From Limimaricola pyoseonensis (GTDB taxonomy: Bacteria > Pseudomonadota > Alphaproteobacteria > Rhodobacterales > Rhodobacteraceae): 64,000 bases of DNA. The stretch spans positions 186,001-250,000 of the forward strand of contig NZ_FNAT01000002.1 of the NCBI RefSeq assembly GCF_900102015.1, in the 5' to 3' direction. A program made the position numbers and the translations under genes. Below the pieces are notes generated by a model. It searched no databases. It was not told the DNA's origin and was given only the letters and a program-made list of their open reading frames with translations. This document shows, one piece after another, positions 17,084 to 26,419 of this stretch (positions are counted from its first letter, which is position 1; the number at the start of each line of letters is the position of its first letter).

Positions 17084-18088
17084 ATGGCCAATCTTGAACT
17101 GAAGAACGTCCACAAGTCCTACGGCGCGGTCGAGGTGCTGAAGGACATCAACCTGTCGATCCGGGACGGGGAGTTCGTCGTCTTCGTCGGCCCGTCGGGC
17201 TGCGGCAAGTCGACCTTGCTGCGGATGATCGCCGGGCTGGAGGACATCACCTCGGGCGAGCTGCGCATCGACGGCGCGCTCAGCAACAAGCTGACGCCCA
17301 AGCAGCGCAACATCGCGATGGTGTTCCAGTCCTACGCGCTCTACCCGCAGATGACCGTGGCCGAGAACATGGGCTTCAGCCTCAGCCTCGAGAAGACGCC
17401 CAAGGCCGAGATCAGCAGGAAGGTCATGGCCGCGGCGGAGGCGCTGAAGCTCGAGCCGCTGCTCGAGCGCAAGCCGGGCCAGCTCTCGGGCGGCCAGCGC
17501 CAGCGGGTGGCGATCGGGCGGGCGATCGTGCGCAGCCCGCGGCTGTTCCTGCTCGACGAGCCGCTCTCCAACCTCGACGCGGCGCTGCGCTCGGAGACCC
17601 GCGTGGAGATCAGCGAACTGCACCAGCGGCTCGCGACGACGATGATCTACGTCACCCACGACCAGGTCGAGGCGATGACCATGGCGGACCGGATCGTGGT
17701 GCTGAACGGCGGCCGAATCGAGCAGGTCGGCTCGCCGATGGAGCTCTACAACAACCCGGCCTCAGAGTTCGTGGCGAGCTTCATCGGCTCGCCCAAGATG
17801 AACCTGATCTCGGGCGGGGCCGCGCGGGCCTTCGGCGCCGAGACGGTCGGTATCCGGCCCGAGCACATGATCATCAACGTCGACGACCCGACTTGGCAGG
17901 CCAAGGTCACGCTGGTCGAACGGCTGGGCCACAACACGATCGTCTATGCGCGCGTGCCCGAGATCGGGCTTTTCACGGTCAGCCTCGACGGCCAGCATGA
18001 CTTCGATCTCGGTGCGACGGTCGGTCTGGCCCCGCGGGTCGACCGCATCCACCGGTTCGACGCGGCCGGCGCACCGATCGGACGTTGA
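17084..18088 (+). CDS. Sugar ABC transporter ATP-binding protein, MalK/UgpC/ThuK-like
   Basis: A 334-residue ATPase of the carbohydrate family. Walker A GPSGCGKS is at residues 36-43, the signature LSGGQRQR at about 134-141, and Walker B RLFLLDEP follows. A C-terminal regulatory OB-fold region includes GIRPEHM. It is slightly shorter than MalK (about 370), mainly in the C-terminal domain. It should dimerise and energise the permease pair encoded just upstream. Confidence 0.9.
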   Translation: MANLELKNVHKSYGAVEVLKDINLSIRDGEFVVFVGPSGCGKSTLLRMIAGLEDITSGELRIDGALSNKLTPKQRNIAMVFQSYALYPQMTVAENMGFSLSLEKTPKAEISRKVMAAAEALKLEPLLERKPGQLSGGQRQRVAIGRAIVRSPRLFLLDEPLSNLDAALRSETRVEISELHQRLATTMIYVTHDQVEAMTMADRIVVLNGGRIEQVGSPMELYNNPASEFVASFIGSPKMNLISGGAARAFGAETVGIRPEHMIINVDDPTWQAKVTLVERLGHNTIVYARVPEIGLFTVSLDGQHDFDLGATVGLAPRVDRIHRFDAAGAPIGR

Positions 18089-18107
18089 ACAGCACGGCGG
18101 AGAAGCG

Positions 18108-19142
18108 ATGACTGAGACCCACAAGCGACCCACCGTTCGGGATGTCGCCCGAGCCGCCGGCGTCTCGGTCGCGACGGTGTCGCGCGCGCTGTCGCGGCCC
18201 GACGAGGTCAAGAAGTCGACGCGCGACCACATCCTCGCCGTCGTGCGCGAGACGGGCTACACCACCAACCAGATGGCGGTGGATTTCCGCACCGGCCGCA
18301 GCCGCACCCTGATGGTCCTGGTCTCGGACATCAGCAACCCGTTCTATGCCGAGTTCTTCAAGGGCATCGAGGTGCACGCGCGGGGCCGCGGCTACACGCT
18401 GCTGATCGGCGACACCTCGGAGAACGCGGACACCGAGCTCGTCTATTCGGGGATGCTCGGCTCCAACAAGGCCGACGGCGTGCTGCTCAACACCTCCGAA
18501 ATGCCGCAAGGCATGATCGCGCAGACGCAGGAGCAGGACGGCACCGGCAAGCCCGTGGTCGCCTGCACGACGATCAGGGAGGCGCGGGTGCCCACGGTCC
18601 GGATCGACAACGACCTGGGCGGCGCGATCGCCGCGACGCATCTGCTCGAGCAGGGGCACAGGAACCTGCTGCAGGTCTGCGGTCCGCTGCAGCACGACGC
18701 CATCCACCGCCGCTTCAGGGGCTTCGACCAGGTGCTCGAGACAGCCGGGCTGGGCCGGGCCCGGACCATCCGCTCCGACGGCAATCTCAGCATCGATTAC
18801 GGCCGCCGGGCGGCGAACGAGATCGCGCAAATGCCGGACCGCCCGACGGGCGTGTTCGTCCACAACGACGAGGCCGCCATCGGCCTGCTGCACGAGTTCT
18901 CGCGGCTCGGCATCTCGGTCCCGGGCGAGATCTCGGTCGTGGGCTATGACGATCTGTCCTTCGCCTCGACGACCACGCCGGGGCTGACCACCGTGCGGCA
19001 TTCGCGCCGCAAGTGGGGCAGCATGGCCTGCGACCGCCTGATCGACCTGATCGAAGGCACCAACACGGCGGTGGACGAGCAGGTGATCCAGCCGGTGCTG
19101 ATCACCCGCGAGAGCACCGCGCGGCCGCGAAGCCCGGATTGA
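18108..19142 (+). CDS. LacI family transcriptional regulator
   Basis: A 344-residue LacI-type repressor. The N-terminal helix-turn-helix (about residues 8-31) reads TVRDVARAAGVSVATVSRAL, followed by a sugar-binding domain with ISNPFYAEFF and the late VVGYDDLSFAS motif. ATG 18108 lies 19 bp after the ATPase stop, so the regulator sits within the operon it probably controls. A matching operator is present at 12796-12830. In rhizobia the trehalose regulator ThuR is also LacI-type, but is encoded apart from the transport genes. Confidence 0.92.
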   Translation: MTETHKRPTVRDVARAAGVSVATVSRALSRPDEVKKSTRDHILAVVRETGYTTNQMAVDFRTGRSRTLMVLVSDISNPFYAEFFKGIEVHARGRGYTLLIGDTSENADTELVYSGMLGSNKADGVLLNTSEMPQGMIAQTQEQDGTGKPVVACTTIREARVPTVRIDNDLGGAIAATHLLEQGHRNLLQVCGPLQHDAIHRRFRGFDQVLETAGLGRARTIRSDGNLSIDYGRRAANEIAQMPDRPTGVFVHNDEAAIGLLHEFSRLGISVPGEISVVGYDDLSFASTTTPGLTTVRHSRRKWGSMACDRLIDLIEGTNTAVDEQVIQPVLITRESTARPRSPD

Positions 19143-19186
19143 CCGGCTCCGTCCCGAAGCCTCAGCCAAGATAGGAAACCCGACAG

Positions 19187-19975
19187 ATGACCAAGATCAG
19201 AGCCCTCGTCTGGGGCGAGAACGTCCATGAGAGAACCAACGAGGTCGTGGCCGGGATCTACCCGGACGGCATGCATGCCTGCATCGCGGAGGCGCTCAAC
19301 GCCTCGGACCGCATCTCGGCCGGCACGGCCACGCTGCAGGAGGACGAGCATGGCCTCACGGTCGAGCGGCTGGCCGAGACCGACGTGCTGCTCTGGTGGG
19401 GGCATTGCGCGCATGGCGAGGTCTCCGACGAGATCGTCGAGCGGGTCGCGACGGCGGTGCATGGCGGCATGGGGCTGATCGCGCTGCACTCGGCGCATTT
19501 CTCCAAGATCTTCAAGCGGCTGATGGGCACCCCCTGCAACCTGAAATGGCGCGAGGCCGGAGAGCGCGAGCGGCTCTGGGTCACCGCGCCCCGGCATCCC
19601 ATCGTGCGCGGGCTGCCCGATCATTTCGAGCTTGCCTCCGAGGAGATGTATGGCGAGCCCTTCGGCATTCCCGAACCGCTCGAGACCGTGCTGATCGGGT
19701 GGTTCCAGGGCGGCGAGGTTTTCCGCTCCGGGGTCACCTATCGCCGGGGCGTGGGCAACGTCTTCTACTTCCAGCCCGGGCACGAGACCTACCCGACCTA
19801 TCACGACGAGAACGTGCGGCAGGTGCTGCGCAACGCCGTGGAATGGGCGCACAACCCGGCGGCCCGGATCGCGGATCCGGACGCCGCGCCCAACGTGCCG
19901 GTGGAGGAGGCGCCCGAGAAGATCGAGGCCCGCGGACCGCGCCTGCACGGCGAAGGCGAAGCCGGATACCGCTAG
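19187..19975 (+). CDS. ThuA-like domain protein (trehalose utilisation type)
   Basis: A 262-residue ThuA-family protein with a glutamine-amidotransferase-like fold. Visible family segments are LVWGENVHE at the N-terminus, [12 protein letters not shown], and [17 protein letters not shown] near residue 190. In rhizobia ThuA works with ThuB (a Gfo/Idh/MocA oxidoreductase) to make and process 3-keto disaccharides. The next gene is of that family, so the ThuA-ThuB pair is conserved here. The exact sugar is not shown by the sequence. Confidence 0.85.
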   Translation: MTKIRALVWGENVHERTNEVVAGIYPDGMHACIAEALNASDRISAGTATLQEDEHGLTVERLAETDVLLWWGHCAHGEVSDEIVERVATAVHGGMGLIALHSAHFSKIFKRLMGTPCNLKWREAGERERLWVTAPRHPIVRGLPDHFELASEEMYGEPFGIPEPLETVLIGWFQGGEVFRSGVTYRRGVGNVFYFQPGHETYPTYHDENVRQVLRNAVEWAHNPAARIADPDAAPNVPVEEAPEKIEARGPRLHGEGEAGYR

Positions 19976-20051
19976 GCGCCGAACCGGAGCGCCGCCGGCG
20001 CGGGGCCACGCCCCGCCCGGGCCGCGAATGACCGAGCAGGAGGGACAAGAC

Positions 20052-21173
20052 ATGGAACATCAACCAAGAATTCGCCTCGGGATGGTCGGTGGCGGGGCCG
20101 ATGCCTTCATCGGGGCCGTGCACCGGATCGCCGCCCGGATCGACGACAGGTACGACCTCGTCGCGGGCGCGCTGTCCTCCACCCCCGAGCGGGCTCTGGC
20201 CTCGGGCCGCAGGATCGGGCTCGCGCCGGACCGGATCTACGCGGACTACGCCGAGATGGCCCGCGTCGAGGCCGCGCGCGAGGACGGCATCGAGGCCGTG
20301 GCCGTGGTGACGCCCAACCACCTGCATTTCGCCGTGGCGAAGGCGTTTCTCGAGCAGGGCATCCACGTGATCTGCGACAAGCCGATGACGTCGACGCTGG
20401 AAGACGCCGAAACCCTGCGCGGGCTGGTCGAAAGCTCCGGCGTCCGGCTGATGCTCACGCACAACTACTCGGCTTATCCGATGGTCCGCGAAGCCCGGCG
20501 TCTGGTCGCCGAAGGGGCCTTGGGCGAGATCCGCGTCGTCAACGTGGAATACGCGCAGGATTGGCTGGCCGGCGCGGCCGAGAGCAAGCAGTCGAAGTGG
20601 CGGCTGGATCCCGAGCAGGCGGGCCGGGGCGGCGCGATCGCCGACATCGGGACGCATGCCCTGCATCTCGCGAGCTTCGTGAGCGGCCTCGAGCCAACCT
20701 CCCTGAGCGCCGATCTCCACAGCTTCGGCGCCGGGCGGCGCGTGGACGACAACGCCCACATCATGCTGCGCTACCCGAACGGCGCGCGGGGGCTTCTCTG
20801 GGTCAGCCAGGTGGCTGTCGGCAACGAAAATGCCCTGCGGCTGCGGGTCTACGGCACCCGCGGGTCGATCGAGTTCGACCAGGAGGCGCCGAACCGGATC
20901 TGGTTCACGCCGATCGGCGAGCCGAGGCGCCTGCTGACGCGGGGCGGGGCGGGCTTCGCGGGCGCGGCCCGCATCCCGGCCGGCCATCCCGAGGGTTTCC
21001 TCGAAGCCTTCGCCAGCCTCTATGCCGAGTTCGCCGACGACCTCCGGTCGCCCGACGCGCCCCGCGCCCCGATCCCGGGGGTGCGGGACGGGGTGGCCGG
21101 GCTGCGGTTCATCCAGGCCGCGCTCGACTCCTCCGGGCGCGACGGGGCCTGGGTCGCGCTCGACCCGGCCTGA
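20052..21173 (+). CDS. Gfo/Idh/MocA family oxidoreductase, ThuB-like
   Basis: A 373-residue NAD(P)-dependent oxidoreductase. The Rossmann loop GMVGGG is at residues 10-15. Lys110 in CDKPMT matches the catalytic EKP-type Lys, with Asp in place of the usual Glu. His202 in DIGTHALH matches the second active-site motif. ATG 20052 was preferred to an ATG at 20028 because AGGAGGGA lies at the correct distance. It follows the ThuA-like gene and probably oxidises a glycoside at C3. It is the last gene of the operon. Confidence 0.87.
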   Translation: MEHQPRIRLGMVGGGADAFIGAVHRIAARIDDRYDLVAGALSSTPERALASGRRIGLAPDRIYADYAEMARVEAAREDGIEAVAVVTPNHLHFAVAKAFLEQGIHVICDKPMTSTLEDAETLRGLVESSGVRLMLTHNYSAYPMVREARRLVAEGALGEIRVVNVEYAQDWLAGAAESKQSKWRLDPEQAGRGGAIADIGTHALHLASFVSGLEPTSLSADLHSFGAGRRVDDNAHIMLRYPNGARGLLWVSQVAVGNENALRLRVYGTRGSIEFDQEAPNRIWFTPIGEPRRLLTRGGAGFAGAARIPAGHPEGFLEAFASLYAEFADDLRSPDAPRAPIPGVRDGVAGLRFIQAALDSSGRDGAWVALDPA

Positions 21174-21185
21174 GCGGTCCGAGCG

Positions 21186-21223
21186 GGGCCGGGCCGCGCG
21201 GCGAGCGCCCCGTGGCCCGGCCC
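21186..21223. terminator. GC-rich hairpin between convergent operons
   Basis: The 10-bp arms GGGCCGGGCC (21186-21195) and GGCCCGGCCC (21214-21223) lie between the sugar operon and the convergent hemN gene. There is no T-run on either strand. It may act as a weak or factor-assisted terminator for one or both operons. Confidence 0.4.
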
Positions 21224-21374
21224 GTCCGGCATTCCATTGCGGCGACCGATGGCCGGGAAATGCGTCGCGCTTTCCGGCCCCCGGCTCGTCTCCGGAGGCC
21301 TGAAGGCGGCCCCGCGGGGCCGGCCGGCCGGGCGTTTCGAATCGATCCCGCACCGACCGGCGCCTGCGCCCGGA

Positions 21375-22718
21375 TCAGCTGGCCATGCTGTAGCGGCCCG
21401 CGCTGTCCTCGTATTCGGTGTCGAAGACCGAGGCGAGCAGCCGCCAGTATTCGCGCGACCCGGCCTGCAGGACGGGGCCGTCGAGCCGCGCGATGCCAGG
21501 GAACTCCTCGATGGCCCGCCGCGCCAGGGGCAGGGTGCGCTCCAGCATGTCCGGGTCGTCCTGCCCCCCGCGCAGATCGACCCGGCCCTCGCACATGATC
21601 CTCTCGATGATGAAGGCGATGGCCCGGTCCGTCTTCGACATGACATGCCCCCGCGCGGTGGCGAGCGTCGCGCCGGCGAGGCGGTCCTGCCACGCGCCGG
21701 TGGCCGCCTGGTTCTGGGCGTAGCCCTGCGGGAAGCGCGAGATGGCCGAGGGGCCGAGGCCGATCAGCCGTTCGGTGGCGTCCGTGGTGTAGCCCTGGAA
21801 GTTGCGATGCAGCCGCCCGGACCGTTCGGCCTGCGCGAGGCTGTCGCCGGCCAGCGCGTAATGGTCGATGCCGATCTCCACGTAGCCATTGGCCAGAAGC
21901 GCGTCGCGCGCCAGCGCCGACAGGCCGAGCCGCTCGGTCGCGTCGGGCAGGGTGCTTTCGGAGATGAGCCTCTGCCTGCGCGCCATCCACGGCACATGCG
22001 CGTAGCCGTAGAGCGCGATCCGGTCGGGCCGCATCTCGAGAACCTGCCGCAGCGTGTCGGCGAGCTTCGCCTCGGTCTGGTGCGGCAGGCCGTAGAGCAG
22101 GTCGAAGTTGATCCCGCCGACGCCCCGCTCGCGCAGCCCCTCGACGATGCGCGCCGTGCGGGCCGCGCTCTGGTGGCGGCCGATGGCCGACTGCACCTCG
22201 CGGTCGAAATCCTGCACGCCGATCGAGGCGCGGGTGAGCCCGATCTCCATCAGCTTGTCGAGCCGGGCGCCGTCGCATTCGCAGGGGTCGATCTCGACCG
22301 AGACCTCGCGCCCCGGATGCGCCGGGAAGGCGTCCTCCACCATCGCGGCGAGGCGGTCCATGCGATCGGGCGACAGCAGGGTGGGGGTGCCGCCGCCCAG
22401 ATGCAGCGCGGTCGTCGCGACGTCGCGGGGCAGGCGGTCCCGCACCAGCCCGATCTCGATGGCGAGATGGTCGAGATAGCGGTCGATCGGCTCGTCGCTG
22501 CGCGCGCCCTGCGTCCGGCAGGCGCAGAACCAGCAGAGCCGCCGGCAGAACGGCACGTGGATGTAGAGCGACACCGGCGCGCCCGGCGGCGTGGCGCCGA
22601 GCCACTGCGCCATCTGGTCGGGGCCGACCTCGGGGCCGAAGCGGTTGGCGGGCGGAAAGCTCGTGTAGCGGGGCACGCGGGCTTCGAGGAGGCGGGTCTT
22701 GAGGGGATCATGGGTCAT
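21375..22718 (-). CDS. hemN: Oxygen-independent coproporphyrinogen III oxidase
   Basis: A 447-residue radical-SAM enzyme that converts coproporphyrinogen III to protoporphyrinogen IX without oxygen, for haem and tetrapyrrole synthesis. The iron-sulphur motif is visible as Cys58, Cys62, Cys65 and Cys67 in PFCRRLCWFCAC. The N-terminal PRYTSFPPANRF trip-wire-like segment and the LGGGTPTLL motif are typical of true HemN. It is divergent from fnrL, with an FNR box between them. This is the common Rhodobacter arrangement (hemZ/hemN-fnrL) and ties the gene to low-oxygen induction. Confidence 0.95.
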   Translation of the reverse strand: MTHDPLKTRLLEARVPRYTSFPPANRFGPEVGPDQMAQWLGATPPGAPVSLYIHVPFCRRLCWFCACRTQGARSDEPIDRYLDHLAIEIGLVRDRLPRDVATTALHLGGGTPTLLSPDRMDRLAAMVEDAFPAHPGREVSVEIDPCECDGARLDKLMEIGLTRASIGVQDFDREVQSAIGRHQSAARTARIVEGLRERGVGGINFDLLYGLPHQTEAKLADTLRQVLEMRPDRIALYGYAHVPWMARRQRLISESTLPDATERLGLSALARDALLANGYVEIGIDHYALAGDSLAQAERSGRLHRNFQGYTTDATERLIGLGPSAISRFPQGYAQNQAATGAWQDRLAGATLATARGHVMSKTDRAIAFIIERIMCEGRVDLRGGQDDPDMLERTLPLARRAIEEFPGIARLDGPVLQAGSREYWRLLASVFDTEYEDSAGRYSMAS

Positions 22719-22751
22719 GCGGGCAATTTGTCGCCGGCAGCCGGGCCGGCA

Positions 22752-22765
22752 TTGATGCAGATCAA
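22752..22765. promoter_or_regulatory. FNR box between hemN and fnrL
   Basis: TTGATGCAGATCAA is a perfect FNR consensus palindrome (TTGAT-N4-ATCAA). Its centre is 40.5 bp from the hemN start codon and 28.5 bp from the fnrL ATG. It fits activation of hemN by FnrL and possible autoregulation of fnrL. Confidence 0.9.
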
Positions 22766-22786
22766 TCCCGCCGTTATGGGTCGAAC

Positions 22787-23521
22787 ATGACCATGCAGCC
22801 CCATATCCCGGCCTGCGGCAATTGCCCGATCCGCCACAACGCCGTCTGCGCCGAATGCGATGCCGACGAACTGGCCGTGCTGGAACGCGCCAAGAGCTAC
22901 CGCCAGGTGCCCGCCGGCACCTCGCTCGCCTCGGCGGGCGAGCCGCTGCACTATCTCAGCTCGATCGTCACCGGCAGCGCCACCATGTCGCGCACGCTCG
23001 AGGACGGGCGGCGGCAGATGGTCGGCCTGCTGCTGCCGTCGGACTTCATCGGCCGCCCCGGCCGCAGCGCCTCGGCCTATGACGTGGTGGCGCTGAGCGA
23101 CGTCACGCTGTGCCGATTCGAGCGCCGCACCTTCGAGCGGCTGGTGCGCGAGACGCCGCATATCGCGACGCGGCTGCTGACCATGACGCTCGACGAGCTG
23201 GACGCGGCGCGCGACTGGACGGTGGTGCTGGGCCGGATGACCGCGCGCGAGCGGCTGGCCGCCTTCCTCGTCAGCCTCGCGCGGCGCCGGGCGCGCAGCG
23301 GCGCGGGGGCGGGCCGGGCGCTGACGCTGCAGCTGCCGCTGTCGCGCGAGGCCATGGCCGACCATCTCGGCCTGACCATCGAGACCACCAGCCGGCAGGT
23401 CACGGCGCTGCGCAAGGACGGGCTGATCGAGACGCCCTCGCTGCGCGAGATCCGCATCCCCGATCTCGAGCGCCTGGCGCTCGAGGCCGGCGACGACGCC
23501 GATGGCGGCATCCTGTCCTGA
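22787..23521 (+). CDS. fnrL: Anaerobic regulator FnrL (Crp/Fnr family)
   Basis: A 244-residue oxygen sensor. The N-terminus has Cys10, Cys13, Cys21 and Cys24, plus Cys109 (TLCRFE); this spacing suits a [4Fe-4S] cluster as in FNR. A cAMP-fold domain and dimer helix follow. The C-terminal helix-turn-helix contains the FNR recognition residues in TIETTSRQ (Glu and Ser-Arg). It lies between hemN and the cbb3 oxidase genes. Three matching FNR boxes in the neighbourhood (22752, 23741, 27377) show its likely targets. Confidence 0.95.
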   Translation: MTMQPHIPACGNCPIRHNAVCAECDADELAVLERAKSYRQVPAGTSLASAGEPLHYLSSIVTGSATMSRTLEDGRRQMVGLLLPSDFIGRPGRSASAYDVVALSDVTLCRFERRTFERLVRETPHIATRLLTMTLDELDAARDWTVVLGRMTARERLAAFLVSLARRRARSGAGAGRALTLQLPLSREAMADHLGLTIETTSRQVTALRKDGLIETPSLREIRIPDLERLALEAGDDADGGILS

Positions 23522-23840
23522 ACCGGGCCCGCGCGCCGCATGAGCCGAGGCCGGGGCGCATTGTCGCACCGGGCTGACGCCACCTTCCGATCCGCATCCT
23601 CGCCCCGGCCGCGACGAGGCCGCTAGAGCGCCGCCCCGGCCCTTGGCGGGCAGGGCGGTGGGCCGCCCCGTGCGGCCGAGCCGCCGGGCCGCGCCATGCG
23701 CGGCATGCATGGCCGCCGCCCGGACCGGCCCGAGGCGAAATTGATCCATGTCAAAGCCCGCCCGGTGCGGGCCGTGCCATCGGCTGTCGAAACGCCGCGC
23801 CATTCCCGGAGCGCGGCCGAAGCCGAGGGACACGAGACCA
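23522..23840. other. 319-bp intergenic region with cbb3 promoter
   Basis: This stretch separates fnrL from ccoN. It carries an FNR box at 23741-23754 about 87 bp before the ccoN ATG. If FnrL activates at the usual class II position, transcription would begin near 23789, leaving a leader of about 50 nt. The remaining 220 bp are GC-rich and show no gene or other site I can support. Confidence 0.6.
23741..23754 (+). promoter_or_regulatory. FNR box upstream of ccoN
   Basis: TTGATCCATGTCAA matches the FNR/FixK consensus (TTGAT-N4-GTCAA, one base from perfect symmetry). It lies upstream of the ccoNOQP operon. Low-oxygen activation of this operon by FnrL is well established in Rhodobacter. Confidence 0.9.
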
Positions 23841-25442
23841 ATGGATTACATGAAGATCCCCTTGCTCGGCCTGGTCACGCTCCTGGCCGCGATCGCGGCC
23901 GACTGGGGGCGCGACCCGGCCTACAGCCTGCACGCCGCCATGGTGATGCTGATTGCGGGCGGGCTGCTGCTGCGCGAACTGCGCCGCACCGGCAGCCCGC
24001 GCCCTGCGCCCGACCTGTCGGGCTACATGGACGGGCCGGTGCGCGCCGGCGTCATCGCCACCGCCTTCTGGGGGGTCATGGGCTTCCTCGTCGGCGTCTT
24101 CATCGCGCTGCAGCTGGCCTTCCCGACGCTGAACTTCGACTGGTCCGAGGGGCTCGCGAATTTCGGACGCCTGAGGCCGCTGCATACCTCGGCGGTGATC
24201 TTCGCCTTCGGCGGCAACGCGCTGATCGCGACCTCCTTCTACGTGGTGCAGCGCACCTCGGCGGCGCGGCTCTGGGGCGGCAACACCGCCTGGTTCGTGT
24301 TCTGGGGCTACCAGCTCTTCATCGTCTTCGCCGCCACCGGCTACCTGCTCGGATCGACCCAGTCGAAGGAATACGCCGAGCCGGAATGGTACGTCGACAT
24401 CTGGCTCACCGTGGTCTGGCTCGCCTACCTCGCGGTCTATCTCGGCACGATCCTGAAGCGGCGCGAGCGCCACATCTACGTCGCCAACTGGTTCTTCCTC
24501 GCCTTCATCGTCACCGTGGCGATGCTGCACGTGGTCAACAACCTGTCGATCCCGGTCTCGATCTGGGGCTCCAAGTCGGTGCAGCTCTTCGCCGGCGTGC
24601 AGGACGCGATGACCCAGTGGTGGTACGGCCACAACGCGGTGGGCTTCTTCCTGACCGCGGGCTTCCTCGGCATGATGTACTACTTCGTGCCCAAGCAGGC
24701 CGGCCGGCCGGTCTACAGCTACAAGCTGTCGATCATCCACTTCTGGGCGCTGATCTTCCTCTACATCTGGGCCGGTCCGCACCACCTGCACTACACCGCG
24801 CTGCCCGACTGGGCCTCGACGCTGGGCATGGTGTTCTCGGTGATCCTGTGGATGCCGAGCTGGGGCGGCATGATCAACGGCCTGATGACGCTCGAGGGCG
24901 CCTGGGACAAGATCCGCACCGACCCGATCATCCGCATGTTCGTGGCCAGCCTCGCCTTCTACGGCATGTCGACCTTCGAGGGGCCGGTGATGTCGATCCG
25001 GGCGGTCAACTCGCTGTCGCACTACACCGACTGGACCATCGGCCACGTGCATTCCGGCGCGCTCGGCTGGAACGGGCTGATCACCTTCGGCTGCCTCTAC
25101 TTCCTGACGCCGAAGCTCTGGGGCCGGGAGCGCATGTATTCCAGCGCCGCGATCAACTGGCACTTCTGGCTCGCGACGATCGGCATCGTGCTCTACGCGG
25201 CGGCGATGTGGGTCACCGGGATCATGGAAGGCCTGATGTGGCGCGAGGTCGACGACCAGGGCTTCCTCGTCAACTCCTTCGCCGACACCGTTGCCGCCAA
25301 GTTCCCGATGTACGTGATCCGCGCGCTGGGCGGCGGCCTCTACCTCGCCGGTGCGCTGATCATGGTCTGGAACATGTGGATGACCGTGCGCCGCGCCCCG
25401 GCCCGCAGCATCGCCCCCACCGACACCATCGCCGCGGAGTGA
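23841..25442 (+). CDS. ccoN: cbb3-type cytochrome c oxidase subunit I
   Basis: A 533-residue, multi-helix membrane protein, the catalytic haem b/haem b3-CuB subunit of the high-affinity cbb3 terminal oxidase. Typical segments are [17 protein letters not shown] (low-spin haem ligand region), [16 protein letters not shown] (CuB His) and [15 protein letters not shown] (the His pair). The late [13 protein letters not shown] segment carries haem-ligand His residues. ATG 23841 (MDYMKIP) follows a GAGGGA run and gives the usual CcoN length; in-frame codons upstream are not CcoN-like. First gene of ccoNOQP. Confidence 0.96.
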   Translation: MDYMKIPLLGLVTLLAAIAADWGRDPAYSLHAAMVMLIAGGLLLRELRRTGSPRPAPDLSGYMDGPVRAGVIATAFWGVMGFLVGVFIALQLAFPTLNFDWSEGLANFGRLRPLHTSAVIFAFGGNALIATSFYVVQRTSAARLWGGNTAWFVFWGYQLFIVFAATGYLLGSTQSKEYAEPEWYVDIWLTVVWLAYLAVYLGTILKRRERHIYVANWFFLAFIVTVAMLHVVNNLSIPVSIWGSKSVQLFAGVQDAMTQWWYGHNAVGFFLTAGFLGMMYYFVPKQAGRPVYSYKLSIIHFWALIFLYIWAGPHHLHYTALPDWASTLGMVFSVILWMPSWGGMINGLMTLEGAWDKIRTDPIIRMFVASLAFYGMSTFEGPVMSIRAVNSLSHYTDWTIGHVHSGALGWNGLITFGCLYFLTPKLWGRERMYSSAAINWHFWLATIGIVLYAAAMWVTGIMEGLMWREVDDQGFLVNSFADTVAAKFPMYVIRALGGGLYLAGALIMVWNMWMTVRRAPARSIAPTDTIAAE

Positions 25443-25446
25443 TCCC

Positions 25447-26211
25447 ATGACCGAGCAAACCACCCAGACCGCCCCGGCGGGCAAGCCCCGGCTGATCGAC
25501 CGCCACGGCATGATCGAGCGCAACGCCACGCTGCTTCTGGTGCTGTCCTTCGTCGTCGTCACCATCGGCGGCATCGTCGAGATCGCGCCGCTGTTCTGGC
25601 TCGAGAACACGGTCGAGGAGGTCGACGGCATGCGGCCCTACTCGCCGCTCGAGCTGGCGGGGCGCGACATCTACGTGCGCGAGGGCTGCTATGTCTGCCA
25701 CAGCCAGATGATCCGCCCGATGCGCGACGAGGTCGAACGCTACGGCCATTACAGCCTCGCCGCCGAGTCGATGTACGACCACCCGTTCCAGTGGGGCTCC
25801 AAGCGCACCGGCCCGGATCTCGCGCGGGTCGGCGGGCGCTACTCGGACGAATGGCATGTCGACCATTTCCGCGACCCGCAATCGGTGGTGCCCGAAAGCG
25901 TCATGCCGAAATACGACTTCCTCGAACGCCGGCCGCTCTCGGCCGAGGACGCCCCGGCGCTGCTGCGCACGCACCGCCTGGTCGGCGTGCCCTACAGCGC
26001 CGCGATGATCGAGACGGCCGAGGCCGATTTCCGGGCCCAGGCCGACCCGATGGGCGACCATGACGGGCTGCTCGAGCGCTACCCGGGCGCGCAGGCCCGC
26101 GACTTCGACGGCAACCCCGAGCTGACCGAGATGGATGCGCTGATCGCCTATCTCCAGATGCTCGGCACGCTGGTCGACTTCTCCACCTTCACCGCAGATG
26201 CCAGCCGATAG
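25447..26211 (+). CDS. ccoO: cbb3-type cytochrome c oxidase subunit II (mono-haem)
   Basis: A 254-residue membrane-anchored cytochrome c. One N-terminal helix (about residues 28-48) is followed by a periplasmic domain. The haem-binding motif is Cys81-Tyr-Val-Cys84-His85 in [13 protein letters not shown], a segment diagnostic for CcoO. It begins 4 bp after ccoN and passes electrons toward CcoN. Confidence 0.96.
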   Translation: MTEQTTQTAPAGKPRLIDRHGMIERNATLLLVLSFVVVTIGGIVEIAPLFWLENTVEEVDGMRPYSPLELAGRDIYVREGCYVCHSQMIRPMRDEVERYGHYSLAAESMYDHPFQWGSKRTGPDLARVGGRYSDEWHVDHFRDPQSVVPESVMPKYDFLERRPLSAEDAPALLRTHRLVGVPYSAAMIETAEADFRAQADPMGDHDGLLERYPGAQARDFDGNPELTEMDALIAYLQMLGTLVDFSTFTADASR

Positions 26212-26221
26212 GGGACGCGCG

Positions 26222-26419
26222 ATGGACACCTACTCGATACTTCGACAGATCGCCGACAGCTGGGTGCTGCTGATGATGTTCGGCTTCTTTCTCGGCTGCA
26301 TTCTCTGGGCCTTCCGGCCCGGCAGCCGGCCGCTGCACGACGACGCGGCGCGGCTGATCTTCTCGCCCGAGCCGGAGCAGCCGCTCCAGCGCGGCGCGAA
26401 GCGGGAGGCCGGGCAATGA
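26222..26419 (+). CDS. ccoQ: cbb3-type oxidase subunit CcoQ
   Basis: A 65-residue membrane protein with one transmembrane helix (about residues 14-33) ending in FFLGCILWAFRPGSR, a segment typical of CcoQ/FixQ. ATG 26222 lies 10 bp after the ccoO stop. Its TGA overlaps the ATG of ccoP (ATGA at 26416-26419). It is non-catalytic and helps stabilise the oxidase. Confidence 0.92.
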   Translation: MDTYSILRQIADSWVLLMMFGFFLGCILWAFRPGSRPLHDDAARLIFSPEPEQPLQRGAKREAGQ

